Source: a virus. Taken from it: a DNA stretch of 64,000 nt. The stretch lies in the IMG/VR virus record IMGVR_UViG_3300006802_000099, positions 1-64,000 of that record; one strand, written 5' to 3'. A program made the translations under genes and the position numbers. Of the stretch, positions 51,729 to 60,742 are shown one piece after another. The notes under the pieces were generated by a model. That model saw nothing but the letters and a program-made list of their open reading frames with translations, was not told the origin of the DNA and did no database searches. The first letter of the stretch is position 1, and every line of letters begins with the position of its first letter.

Positions 51729-53780
51729 CTAGAAAATGCAATCATCGAAATTGTAATTTTTGTATCTAGCCAAACAACCTAATTGGTCAATAAATGGATT
51801 TGTAAGAAATAAAGACGAAGCTAAATGTATTTCCTTAGGTAACTCCATATCCTTAGATAATTCCAAACACCTATTATAATTATAATTTATTTTTTCTTCC
51901 AAAGATTTATACACATCATTTAAATTAGTCAAATTAGAAATTTTAATCATTTCTTGAGCAAACATTTCAGTTTTTATATTTAGATCTTCAATATTATCAA
52001 AACTATAATCTATAATTTCATCATACAGTTCAAAACCAAGCTCTCTCAAATATTGGTTTATGCCGACATAACCAAGAACTGCGAAAGGTTTTTTAAAAAT
52101 TAAAGGCTTTATTGTTTTTTCTGTTATGAATATAACATTGCTCGTGCTTTCCGTAACAAAATCAAAAAATACATCATTATATTCTTTTGGTATTACATAG
52201 GATCCCCTATGGGAAGCCATATTATCTAAATCAATAATTGTTTTTTTGTCAAAATATTCAAAATCAAATTGCATATTTTTTAGAAAACCATTTATATCTG
52301 CCCAACTAACAACTCCTTTGTCAAAAAGATTATATTTAGCAATTTTATCAATTAAAAAACATCTATGAATATGTGGGTTATTATTTAAACATATAAAAGG
52401 TATGGATATATGTTTGTTTTCTATAGGTGGCAAAGTTTTTAAAATAGGAGTTGAATATCTAAAATAAAATTTCGGCCAATATTCTACATTTACATTATTG
52501 ATATTTAAATCTTCTATATAATTTTTTATTAGTCCTGACTCTTTACATCCTAAAACAAAGGTTACTTTTATATCATACTGGTTGACTATATTTACAAAAT
52601 CCTTAGTTGCCCATGGCTGCCATTCAATTTCTCCCAAAATAATAATTCTTTTGGGTTTTTTATTTTTTATTTCTTCAACTATTTCCTCATAATTTATTTC
52701 CGCATAATGAAAATATAATTTTTCTGGTCTATAAGTTTTTTGGAAATAAAATTTTTCTTCGTTATCCTCAAAATTATTGAAAATGCCCGCTAAACCTTCA
52801 TCTCCGGGTAGAGGAAATTCTTTGTGAGGAAAAGTTTTAAAATACTCTTTTATGTGACTAGGTACTGATTTAGATGATCTTGCAAAATTTTTTGCTAAAT
52901 TATAATTAAATTCTATTTTTTCTTTTATTTTTTCATATAGCCCTTCTAAATCTTCGGAAAAAATTATAGCATGAACATTTTTTAAATACAACTCTATTCT
53001 TTTTTCTATATCTTCTTCATCATCAAAAGAATAATCAAATATTTCATCATATAGTAGAAATCCTAATTCTTGTAGTTTTTTATGTATATTTACAGCTCCT
53101 AAAATTAAAAAAGGTCGTTTACATAAAAGAGGAGTTGCAGTTTTTTCTGAAATAATTGGAACTATTTCATCAGTCTCAGCTACCAAATGCAAAAATCCTT
53201 GGAAAAACTTTTCATTAAATGAATAGCTTGTTCTATTTTGCAAATATTCATCATCAATATGCAATTTACCACCGTTATAATATTTCCACTTGTATACTTT
53301 ACTGTAGTTATTTTCATCATGAAAAGTAACCAAACCTTTATCTAAAAAACTTTCCTTTTGTAATTCATCTAATAACATACATCTATGTTTTTTTCCTCTA
53401 CCTATAAAACATAAAAATGGGTGGGTAAATTTTATATTTGTATGTGATGAGTTTTCATAAAAAATATTTCTTACTGCTTTCATTTGCATATCAGTTTTTA
53501 CAAAATAAAAAGTTGGCCATATCTGACATTTAAACAAATCCTCCCTAACACCTAATTCAATTATTCGGTTTTCTAACCATTTTTGATCTAGTGTGCAGGT
53601 ACTCACAATTATTTCAATATTATTTTTATTAATATATTCAACCTCTTTTTTGCCGATTATTATATCATACTCATCAAAGTGTAAAAAATATATTTTTTGT
53701 GAATTAGATTCCAATATATATTGTTCTATTATTGTTGAATCTGGTTGGTAAGCATAAACAGCTATAGTTTTGTTATCCAT
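51729..53780 (-). CDS. TEK-family protein C with two domain copies (683 aa)
   Basis: An internal duplication: each half has a 'PFxCFIGRGKKHRCMLLDEL' or 'PFICLNNNPHIHRCFLIDKI' segment, a WK/FDF-rich middle, then the TEK block (HLVAETDEIVPIISEKTATP with LGFLLYDEIFDYSFDDEEDI; FVTESTSNVIFITEKTIKPL with LGFELYDEIIDYSFDNIEDL). Ends as NYNLA / NYNRCLEL helices. Paralogous halves suggest a bifunctional or dimer-in-one sugar transferase. The coding sequence is very AT-rich. Confidence 0.65.
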   Translation of the reverse strand: MDNKTIAVYAYQPDSTIIEQYILESNSQKIYFLHFDEYDIIIGKKEVEYINKNNIEIIVSTCTLDQKWLENRIIELGVREDLFKCQIWPTFYFVKTDMQMKAVRNIFYENSSHTNIKFTHPFLCFIGRGKKHRCMLLDELQKESFLDKGLVTFHDENNYSKVYKWKYYNGGKLHIDDEYLQNRTSYSFNEKFFQGFLHLVAETDEIVPIISEKTATPLLCKRPFLILGAVNIHKKLQELGFLLYDEIFDYSFDDEEDIEKRIELYLKNVHAIIFSEDLEGLYEKIKEKIEFNYNLAKNFARSSKSVPSHIKEYFKTFPHKEFPLPGDEGLAGIFNNFEDNEEKFYFQKTYRPEKLYFHYAEINYEEIVEEIKNKKPKRIIILGEIEWQPWATKDFVNIVNQYDIKVTFVLGCKESGLIKNYIEDLNINNVNVEYWPKFYFRYSTPILKTLPPIENKHISIPFICLNNNPHIHRCFLIDKIAKYNLFDKGVVSWADINGFLKNMQFDFEYFDKKTIIDLDNMASHRGSYVIPKEYNDVFFDFVTESTSNVIFITEKTIKPLIFKKPFAVLGYVGINQYLRELGFELYDEIIDYSFDNIEDLNIKTEMFAQEMIKISNLTNLNDVYKSLEEKINYNYNRCLELSKDMELPKEIHLASSLFLTNPFIDQLGCLARYKNYNFDDCIF

Positions 53781-55681
53781 GATTTTCCAAAATTTCTTCT
53801 TCTGTAAAAAAATATTTGCTCACAAAATCTATCTAAAGACACGGTTTTATCTTCAGGAAAATCAAATTCATAGGTAGTTGGAACATCTAATTCTGATATA
53901 TCTTGCATATATCCTAAGAAATCATAATTAAAAGTTTTTGTTAAAGGATAATTAGTAATTTTTTTATGATCAATTATATAATATTTTTGAAATTCTAATA
54001 ATTCATCAAGCAAATTATCATCCAATGAATATTTTGATTTAACAAAGTTTTTTATTATATCAAAGAAATGTTCATACTTATCTTCAAAATGCATTTTAAT
54101 AATTGTGCTATGGATTAAATTCCAACCATGTATTTCAACTTTTGAAATTGGTTCATGAGCTATTTCTCCGTTGACTGTCCAAATATTGTAATGATGTCGA
54201 ACAGAATTCATTTCTTTTTTCAACCAATCATCCTGATGAATATATTCAAAAAGGTTTTCATAAAATTCTGAATAATCTACATTTTTTGCTTTATATAGAT
54301 ATCTACTAATAAAACTTGTTAAGCCATTGATATGAAAGGTATTTAAAAACCAAGAAAAAACTTGAGCATCTAACATTTTTTCCCTAGGCATATCCTTTGT
54401 TGCTGTAACAACTTCAATAGATTCTCTTACTTCTCTCTCATTATATGTGCCAACAATATAGTCATAAACCTCAGCACTTTCAATATTGTGTTCTGCTCGT
54501 TGTGTTAAATTCATTTCAGCATTTTCTAATAACTGTGCTTGGTAAACAGTAATACCTGTGTGATTATTTGCTCTAAAAAGTTTATAAAAATTCTCTTTCC
54601 ATGATTCTAGAGTTTCTTCTGGCAACCCAAGGATTAATTCTGTATACAAAGGCACTCCTTCTTTTTCACACATTTCAAAAACTTCTTCAATTTTATTCAT
54701 GCCAAGGTTTTTTCTTCTTACTGCTGAAAGAACATCTTCATGAAGACTTTGAACACTCAAATTTAAACCAATTTTTGCGCCGCCACCGTCAATAAGTTTT
54801 TTTGCAATTTGAATAACGGATTTTTTTTGATTTTTAGCCCATGCCAATGTGTAACTTCTTGGATTATTATAGGTTTGTTGAACTTCTATAAGTTTATCAG
54901 CAATTCTTGCATCTCTTTCTTCAAAGATACCGAAATTTGCATCAGTAAAACTAACGAAATCAAAACCATGTTGGCCGGTCCATTCTAATTCATCATAAAC
55001 TCTTTGTTCATCAAAAAGTTTTACTTTTGCATAAGTTAAACTACCCCAGTCGCAAAATGTACATTGATATGGACACCCACGATTAGTTTCTATAGTCATG
55101 TTCCATCTAACATCATCATTTTGCGCAATTAAATCATCAAATAATCCAGACAAATATGGGCTAGGTATAGTATCTAGTTCGCTAATTCTATCAGCGATTC
55201 CTGTGGTTATTGCCTTACCATTTTCGTTTATTACAAGGCCTCTTATTTTATAAAAATCTTCAGGGGAAGATGCTTCAAGAACCTTTTTAAATGTTATCTC
55301 ACCTTCTCTGATAACAGCTAAATCTATAAAGGAAAATCTTTCAAAAATATCTTTTTTTTCAATTGGTGGTTCAGGACCACCAAATATTATTAACATATTT
55401 GGGTTAACTTTTTTTAATTCTTTGGCTAATTTGTAGTTATAATTTCTATTCCAAATATAAGTACTGAAACCAACTATATCATGATTTTTTAATCTCTCCA
55501 CTACCTCATCAATTTCCTCTCTTCTCCAAATAAATTCACCTAATTCATATTTTTCACGGATATTATCAAATTGATTAACATATGACCAAATAATACCTGC
55601 ACTATATGGTAGGTAATAAGCATTGAACTCTTTAGGTCCTTGGTTGAAATTTGGATTCACAAAACTTATAATTTTTTTCAT
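53762..55681 (-). CDS. Radical-SAM protein of the B12-binding-like class (639 aa)
   Basis: Residues ~1-130 resemble the cobalamin-binding fold that precedes many radical-SAM domains (SFVNPNFNQGPKEFNAYYLP, DIVGFSTYIWNRNYNYKLAK, MLIIFGGPEPP), but no D-x-H-x-x-G B12 ligand motif is seen. The radical-SAM cluster is NRGCPYQCTFCDWGS (C-x3-C-x2-C) at about residue 205, followed by FVSFTDANFGIFEERD and LPEETLESWKENFYKLFRAN. It would generate a 5'-deoxyadenosyl radical, perhaps for methyl transfer or ring chemistry on a cluster product. It overlaps protein C by 19 bases. Confidence 0.85.
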   Translation of the reverse strand: MKKIISFVNPNFNQGPKEFNAYYLPYSAGIIWSYVNQFDNIREKYELGEFIWRREEIDEVVERLKNHDIVGFSTYIWNRNYNYKLAKELKKVNPNMLIIFGGPEPPIEKKDIFERFSFIDLAVIREGEITFKKVLEASSPEDFYKIRGLVINENGKAITTGIADRISELDTIPSPYLSGLFDDLIAQNDDVRWNMTIETNRGCPYQCTFCDWGSLTYAKVKLFDEQRVYDELEWTGQHGFDFVSFTDANFGIFEERDARIADKLIEVQQTYNNPRSYTLAWAKNQKKSVIQIAKKLIDGGGAKIGLNLSVQSLHEDVLSAVRRKNLGMNKIEEVFEMCEKEGVPLYTELILGLPEETLESWKENFYKLFRANNHTGITVYQAQLLENAEMNLTQRAEHNIESAEVYDYIVGTYNEREVRESIEVVTATKDMPREKMLDAQVFSWFLNTFHINGLTSFISRYLYKAKNVDYSEFYENLFEYIHQDDWLKKEMNSVRHHYNIWTVNGEIAHEPISKVEIHGWNLIHSTIIKMHFEDKYEHFFDIIKNFVKSKYSLDDNLLDELLEFQKYYIIDHKKITNYPLTKTFNYDFLGYMQDISELDVPTTYEFDFPEDKTVSLDRFCEQIFFYRRRNFGKSWITKL

Positions 55682-55684
55682 ATT

Positions 55685-56782
55685 TTAATCCTCAATAAAT
55701 TTATAAAAAGCTTCTTTCCTTTTTTCATCCACACTATCAATCATATTTTTCATATTTAAATAATTTTTATGTGCTCGTTCTGAAAAATTATTTATTAATA
55801 CAGAATAATCTTCAACATTTTTATCTAAAAGGTAATTATATACTCTTTCAATTTCATTCCCAATCAATTTTATTCTTACATAAGGATCATGCTCTTTATC
55901 ATAAGAATGATCAATAAAATCATCAAAAATATCAAACCCCAAACTTCTAAGATATTCAGCATATCCTTCGGGTGCTACAAAAATAGGAACTTGGTGACAA
56001 AAAAATGCCTTGCTGGTTTTTTCTGTGAAGAAATGTCTATTCCAAGATTCACATATAGGTAAAAGTGTACCTTCAGGAGAAATTACAGGTGAATAATCAT
56101 ACCCAGATTCCATTACCACATTTATTAGAGCAGACACCCAAATCGAAAGATGTTTATGTGAATCATCATAATGTTCTAGGATATTTATTTTCCCAAAAGG
56201 AGTTAATGGGAATATTTTTCTCACATCTTCAGGTAATAAAGAAAGGTAATTTTCTAACATTCCTTCTTGTTCTAATGCTGCACCGCAGGTTATTATTGTT
56301 TTAACAGATAAATGCAGGTTCCTTTTAATTAATTCATAAGTCATCAAAACCCTAAAAGGTCTAGCAATTCTTGCTAATGAGATCAAGATTTTATCTTTTT
56401 TAACTACTGTTTCAGGATAAAAACCGGAAGTGCCAACAACACCAACATTTACCATAGAAAGATGATGCCATTTTCTAGATAAGGGATTAATAAGAGCTCC
56501 ACAATCTACAAATAACATATCTTTTTCTTCTATACCTAAATTTTGTAATATTCTAGATATTTCAAACCAATATGAAGAAAAAAATGCTTCAGTACAAATA
56601 TGAATAATAATTTTATCCATATCTTTAATAGTTTCTTTGTTTTCTTCAATTAATTTTAATACCCGGTCATATGCACTACCTTCTTGAATTATAAAAATTT
56701 TTTTATTTATATCTGAAATTGGATATTCCCAATCCCTGCTGAAAAAACCAATAGAAACGTCACAATGATGATTATGTATCAT
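55685..56782 (-). CDS. TEK-family glycosyltransferase-like protein D (365 aa)
   Basis: The TEK block is degenerate: NRHFFTEKTSKAFFCHQVPI then FVAPEGYAEYLRSLGFDIFD and DFIDHSYDKEHDPYVRIKLI, with 'K-A' instead of 'K-P'. The N-terminal half has NHHCDVSIGFFSRDWEYPIS and VGTSGFYPETVVKKDKILIS LARIARPFR, which matches the 'x-x-F-x-C-L-x-x-x-R-x-H-R' position. Transferase function is likely but the altered block may change it. It overlaps the SGNH gene upstream by 11 bases. Confidence 0.6.
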   Translation of the reverse strand: MIHNHHCDVSIGFFSRDWEYPISDINKKIFIIQEGSAYDRVLKLIEENKETIKDMDKIIIHICTEAFFSSYWFEISRILQNLGIEEKDMLFVDCGALINPLSRKWHHLSMVNVGVVGTSGFYPETVVKKDKILISLARIARPFRVLMTYELIKRNLHLSVKTIITCGAALEQEGMLENYLSLLPEDVRKIFPLTPFGKINILEHYDDSHKHLSIWVSALINVVMESGYDYSPVISPEGTLLPICESWNRHFFTEKTSKAFFCHQVPIFVAPEGYAEYLRSLGFDIFDDFIDHSYDKEHDPYVRIKLIGNEIERVYNYLLDKNVEDYSVLINNFSERAHKNYLNMKNMIDSVDEKRKEAFYKFIED

Positions 56783-57581
56783 AATTATTATTTTTTATAA
56801 AAGTATACAGGCAATTTGCAATAACTTTATAACCTTCTATGGTAGGATGAATACAATTTGCCAAATAGGTTAATGGCCATGGTAATTCTGTATAAGTACC
56901 AAAATGTTCATCATGGTTACAAAAACCATCTAAATCAGATAAAAGATTTATAAAATTTTTATATTGGTCATGTTTATGGTAGTAATTATCCCATTTAATT
57001 AAATTTGTGTATTTTTCTCCAATGTGATTTTTCAAATATCCAGGCAAAAAATATGGATCATATGCATTTGCAAATATGAATTTGAAATTATATCTTTCTG
57101 CAAAAGTTTGAGCTTCCAGTACCGCAGCTAAAAATTCCATACACATCATTGCAGGGCAAAAAATTTCGGTTCTATATGCATCCCACCAAGGCTTTGGTGG
57201 GTCGTGAGGTTGCGGCCAAGCCGTCCAAAACTTATAGTGTTGATCTGGGCGATCATTAAATGTGTCCCATCTCTCTAATCCTGGACACATTAAAATAATT
57301 ATTCCGCTATCATTTTCCCAATCCACCTCGTCGGTTAAATAAAGTTGTTTTACAGCGGCCGTGTTGCCTATCCCTCTAACTCCTAAATTCACAGGAGTGT
57401 AATCGGTTAGATGATCTCTACACAAAACATTAATCCAACTATTTTCGTGTTCATATCCTCTCAGATGTTCATCAGGAACCCCGCGCAAGTTTACACGACC
57501 ATTGTATTGTTTCCATATTTCTTCCGGATATCCACCTTCACCTTGAGCCCAACTACATCCCAACCCAACTATTTTTTTCAT
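56772..57581 (-). CDS. SGNH-type hydrolase-like protein (269 aa)
   Basis: MKKIVGLGCSWAQGEGGYPE carries the block I serine (G-C-S-W), NLGVRGIGNTAAVKQL is the block II-III region with Gly and Asn, IIILMCPGLERWDTFND follows, and CIHPTIEGYKVIANCLYTFI holds the C-terminal His. Tetrad elements typical of cytoplasmic SGNH esterases are present. The gene is coupled to its neighbours by stop/start overlaps. The substrate is unknown. Confidence 0.75.
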   Translation of the reverse strand: MKKIVGLGCSWAQGEGGYPEEIWKQYNGRVNLRGVPDEHLRGYEHENSWINVLCRDHLTDYTPVNLGVRGIGNTAAVKQLYLTDEVDWENDSGIIILMCPGLERWDTFNDRPDQHYKFWTAWPQPHDPPKPWWDAYRTEIFCPAMMCMEFLAAVLEAQTFAERYNFKFIFANAYDPYFLPGYLKNHIGEKYTNLIKWDNYYHKHDQYKNFINLLSDLDGFCNHDEHFGTYTELPWPLTYLANCIHPTIEGYKVIANCLYTFIKNNNYDT

Positions 57582-58891
57582 AGGAATTTACTCCAAAATG
57601 TTTTACTTAAATTTTTATCACGATAAACTTCTACCAATCTCTGGTAGTTATAATCTACAATCTCTAAGGTTTCTTCAAAAAATTTTTTCTTTGTTTCTAA
57701 ATCCCATAGATTTATTTCTTTACATATTTCACCTACTCTAATATATCGGTCATAATCATTTTGAATATCATCATAATCTTCAGGGAACCAATTTGAAAAT
57801 GTTTTATAACCATGGTTTCTAAAATATCTCAAAACTCCTGGTGTGCTTAAAATCATAAAAGGTTTTTTATAATAAATTGGTTTATATGATTTTTCTGAAA
57901 TTTGTTGGACAGCTCCGTTACCTTGTGTTTCAGTAACCAAACAAACCAAAGATGCTTCATACCAGGAGCGCAATTTCCTCATTGTATCTTGTACCATATC
58001 ACCATAACTAGTATCAATGTCTACACGCAATGGTAACCTATTTTGTATGTTATTTAAATCTTCTTCAGTAAGTCCTATTCTTTGAGCAAATGTTCTATTA
58101 ACCACATCCTTCCATACTTGTCCTGTACTATCCGGATGTTCTGCAGGCATACTAAAAAAACTATCTTTGAGTAAATCATTTTTGTAAAAATACATAAGAA
58201 GATTAATTCTGTGTTCTCTGTATCTTCTATTCAAACAAATAAATGTGGTTTTTATATTTTTAAAATCTTTATTTCCAATATAGTTGGATTGTGGCCCCTG
58301 AAAATTTCTAGAAAGATGCCATTCATTGCTGTCCCAAAAAGTTATATTCATTCTTTGATCTATTGGGATGTTTTCATTATTACACCATTCCGTATATAAT
58401 TCATTCCCGTTTGGGGCGCCGGACTGATAAAAAACTTTTGGTAAAGGTATATGATGTTCAGAAAAATATTTGTGCATTGTTTTATACAAATATGGATAAA
58501 TTTCTGCCTCAACTGAATATTCTAACAACAAATAACCATTACCGGACCTTATTCCGTGTTTTATATGGCCAGGTGTATTACTAAGTTCAAACAACCCAGG
58601 AGAATGATCATAAATGAAATAACCTGGAAAAGGTTTTTCATGATGTAGTTCAAAGGGATAAACAAAAGTATCTTCCGGTTTAATTTCTGATGATGGAATT
58701 AATTCAAAAACATCTTTCATAGTAGAAAAAAAATTTGAGTTTATTCCACTAGATCTCCATTTTTTTGATAATCTATTTGAGTGTTGTACCTCTTCGAGAA
58801 CCGAAGATAATTGGTATATGTTCGGTGTTTCTAGATTTGGTATTGGTCCGGTCGGACCAAACCAATCGTATACTATTTTAATTTTCTTCAT
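57578..58891 (-). CDS. TEK-family glycosyltransferase-like protein E (437 aa)
   Basis: Shared block: LVTETQGNGAVQQISEKSYK, PIYYKKPFMILSTPGVLRYF and RNHGYKTFSNWFPEDYDDIQ followed by NDYDRY. Earlier are TFICLNRRYREHRINLLMYF ('F-I-C-L-N-x-R...R') and FWDSNEWHLSRN. The N-terminus KIKIVYDWFGPTGPIPNLET is a Rossmann-like start. Of the five members this has the clearest full-length layout. It overlaps the SGNH gene downstream by four bases. Confidence 0.65.
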   Translation of the reverse strand: MKKIKIVYDWFGPTGPIPNLETPNIYQLSSVLEEVQHSNRLSKKWRSSGINSNFFSTMKDVFELIPSSEIKPEDTFVYPFELHHEKPFPGYFIYDHSPGLFELSNTPGHIKHGIRSGNGYLLLEYSVEAEIYPYLYKTMHKYFSEHHIPLPKVFYQSGAPNGNELYTEWCNNENIPIDQRMNITFWDSNEWHLSRNFQGPQSNYIGNKDFKNIKTTFICLNRRYREHRINLLMYFYKNDLLKDSFFSMPAEHPDSTGQVWKDVVNRTFAQRIGLTEEDLNNIQNRLPLRVDIDTSYGDMVQDTMRKLRSWYEASLVCLVTETQGNGAVQQISEKSYKPIYYKKPFMILSTPGVLRYFRNHGYKTFSNWFPEDYDDIQNDYDRYIRVGEICKEINLWDLETKKKFFEETLEIVDYNYQRLVEVYRDKNLSKTFWSKFL

Positions 58892-59777
58892 TAGTAATTA
58901 CCGTTATAATCCTATTTGCTGCAGTTTGATGTCCTCTCCAACTTGGGTGTATTCCATCTACTCCTGCATGGATATGATACCAATCACAATGACCTTGTTG
59001 AAAATTTAAAATAAAAGGCTCAACAATTAAATGTGTTCTAAAAATTTCAAAATCATATTTCGGCCACATATCATCTAAAATAAAATTATAAACCTTAATA
59101 TTAAGTGCTTGTAAAAATAAATTTACTTGATTGTAATATTGTACAAAGGAATTACTCCAAGTTTCTTGTACAACTGCACTTCTTAGAAAATTTTCCTGAT
59201 ATACATTCACTGCTTCGTCCCAAAGGTTTGTGGGGGTATTTGTTGGTAATAAATGTAATGCAGTACCTTCGTTATTGATACAATCAATTACCTTGGTTTG
59301 TCTTGACGGTTCTGGCCATACTATAAGGATTCTTTCTGGTTTTGGTCTATTTTGCATAAACCATCCGAAAATATTTAGACTTACATATTCTGGAGATCCA
59401 CCACCTTTAGATATGTTCACAACATTTCTATTAAAATGTTCTTGATAATAATGATCCCAACGTTCCTTTAATCGCACACCAATGCCTTCTGGCACAGAAC
59501 ACCCTATTGCTAAATCATAAGGACCTTTATTGATAATATCAAATTCATGAGTTCTATAACCATAGCTATTGAAAAAATAGAAATCATCTTCCAGATTTCT
59601 ATATGGCCATTCTTCCTCTGAAACATTTTTAGGTATAATAACACTATCTACAAAATTATAATATAGATTTTCGTCCCACGTTCCTAAAAATTTTCTAGGT
59701 CCCAGGTGATTGTAACCTTCCACATATTTTAATATGTCTCTATATAAATGATTTGGTTTAAAAGTCAAATTACGCAT
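58878..59777 (-). CDS. SGNH-type hydrolase-like protein (299 aa)
   Basis: DLAIGCSVPEGIGVRLKERW (block I G-C-S), NVVNISKGGGSPEYVSLNIF (block II), RILIVWPEPSRQTKVI (the 'WPEPSR' phrase also in the SGNH gene at 46202-46987) and GVDGIHPSWRGHQTAANRII (D-x-x-H). It probably hydrolyses or transfers an acyl ester on a cluster intermediate. It overlaps TEK protein E by 14 bases and the radical-SAM gene by one. Confidence 0.78.
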   Translation of the reverse strand: MRNLTFKPNHLYRDILKYVEGYNHLGPRKFLGTWDENLYYNFVDSVIIPKNVSEEEWPYRNLEDDFYFFNSYGYRTHEFDIINKGPYDLAIGCSVPEGIGVRLKERWDHYYQEHFNRNVVNISKGGGSPEYVSLNIFGWFMQNRPKPERILIVWPEPSRQTKVIDCINNEGTALHLLPTNTPTNLWDEAVNVYQENFLRSAVVQETWSNSFVQYYNQVNLFLQALNIKVYNFILDDMWPKYDFEIFRTHLIVEPFILNFQQGHCDWYHIHAGVDGIHPSWRGHQTAANRIITVITNEEN

Positions 59778-60742
59778 TATTTTCTCTTAGGTATAATGAT
59801 ATCAGTTCCACAAACGCAATGATATTTATCACAAATTATACTTTTTGGTTTTACCTGTTCAACATCAGTTAAAATGTGACCAACCACACCAGAAACACCA
59901 CAACTAGCCATGGTTATTAATCCTGCGGGGTTAATAAAAACTGAATCTCCGATATCACATTCCCAACCTGTAAAAAAATTCTGACGGGCAATGATAATTT
60001 CATTACTGTTTATAAATTTGTCTGTACCGTCTGACCATTTACCATAGGAAACAGCAACACTATCTTTAAATGGTTTGTTGGGGGCAAACTTAACTTCCAG
60101 ATCTTGGTGATTTTCTATCCATTCATTTTTAGCAGAATCTTTATATTCCCATGGCTTTGCAAAAGCAGACATTTCATCAAACAAAGGTGTCCATTCAATA
60201 TAATAACCAGGCAATTCTCTCTTTAACATTTCACCATATTCTACAACTTCCCAAAATTTTTCATCATGTAATAAAAGTTTATTACAAAAGTAATTTATTT
60301 TATCGCATAAAAATAAACTATTTTTAAAATATCTTTCTTTGTTTACCCCTTCAATATGAAAACTAGCTACAATGTCATCAAAGAGCTGGTAATGAGATTT
60401 CCACCAAGATGTAGCTCTACTTAAATTAGTATTAATAGCTATTGTATTATTTGGTGTATTTTCTTTGAAAAACTCTACTACAGGAATTAAATTTTTCCAA
60501 ATCGTTGGTTCTCCACCACTCAAATATAACTTGAAAGCGTTATAACCATTTTCCTTGTAGATGTTAATTATTTTTTCTAGTTGACGAAGATATATATCCG
60601 TGTTATCATCATTTTTATGATTACCATTCCAATTACCTGGATTACAATAACTACAACTATAGTTACAATTATCGCTAACCTGCCAAGTAATGGCTAGATA
60701 TTTTTCTTTAGGGTATATTTCTTCTATTCTTGATTGGACCAT
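59777..60742 (-). CDS. Radical-SAM protein with C-terminal cysteine cluster (321 aa)
   Basis: AITWQVSDNCNYSCSYCNPG has the C-x3-C-x2-C cluster; KLYLSGGEPTIWKNLIPVVE is the GGEP SAM-binding motif. The end (ASCGVSGVVGHI ... ICDKYHCVCGTD) has a set of cysteines like a SPASM or twitch auxiliary iron-sulfur site. It resembles radical-SAM proteins that modify peptides or sugars. It sits between an SGNH gene and three tandem twitch-type paralogues; overlaps the next by 19 bases. Confidence 0.82.
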   Translation of the reverse strand: MVQSRIEEIYPKEKYLAITWQVSDNCNYSCSYCNPGNWNGNHKNDDNTDIYLRQLEKIINIYKENGYNAFKLYLSGGEPTIWKNLIPVVEFFKENTPNNTIAINTNLSRATSWWKSHYQLFDDIVASFHIEGVNKERYFKNSLFLCDKINYFCNKLLLHDEKFWEVVEYGEMLKRELPGYYIEWTPLFDEMSAFAKPWEYKDSAKNEWIENHQDLEVKFAPNKPFKDSVAVSYGKWSDGTDKFINSNEIIIARQNFFTGWECDIGDSVFINPAGLITMASCGVSGVVGHILTDVEQVKPKSIICDKYHCVCGTDIIIPKRK

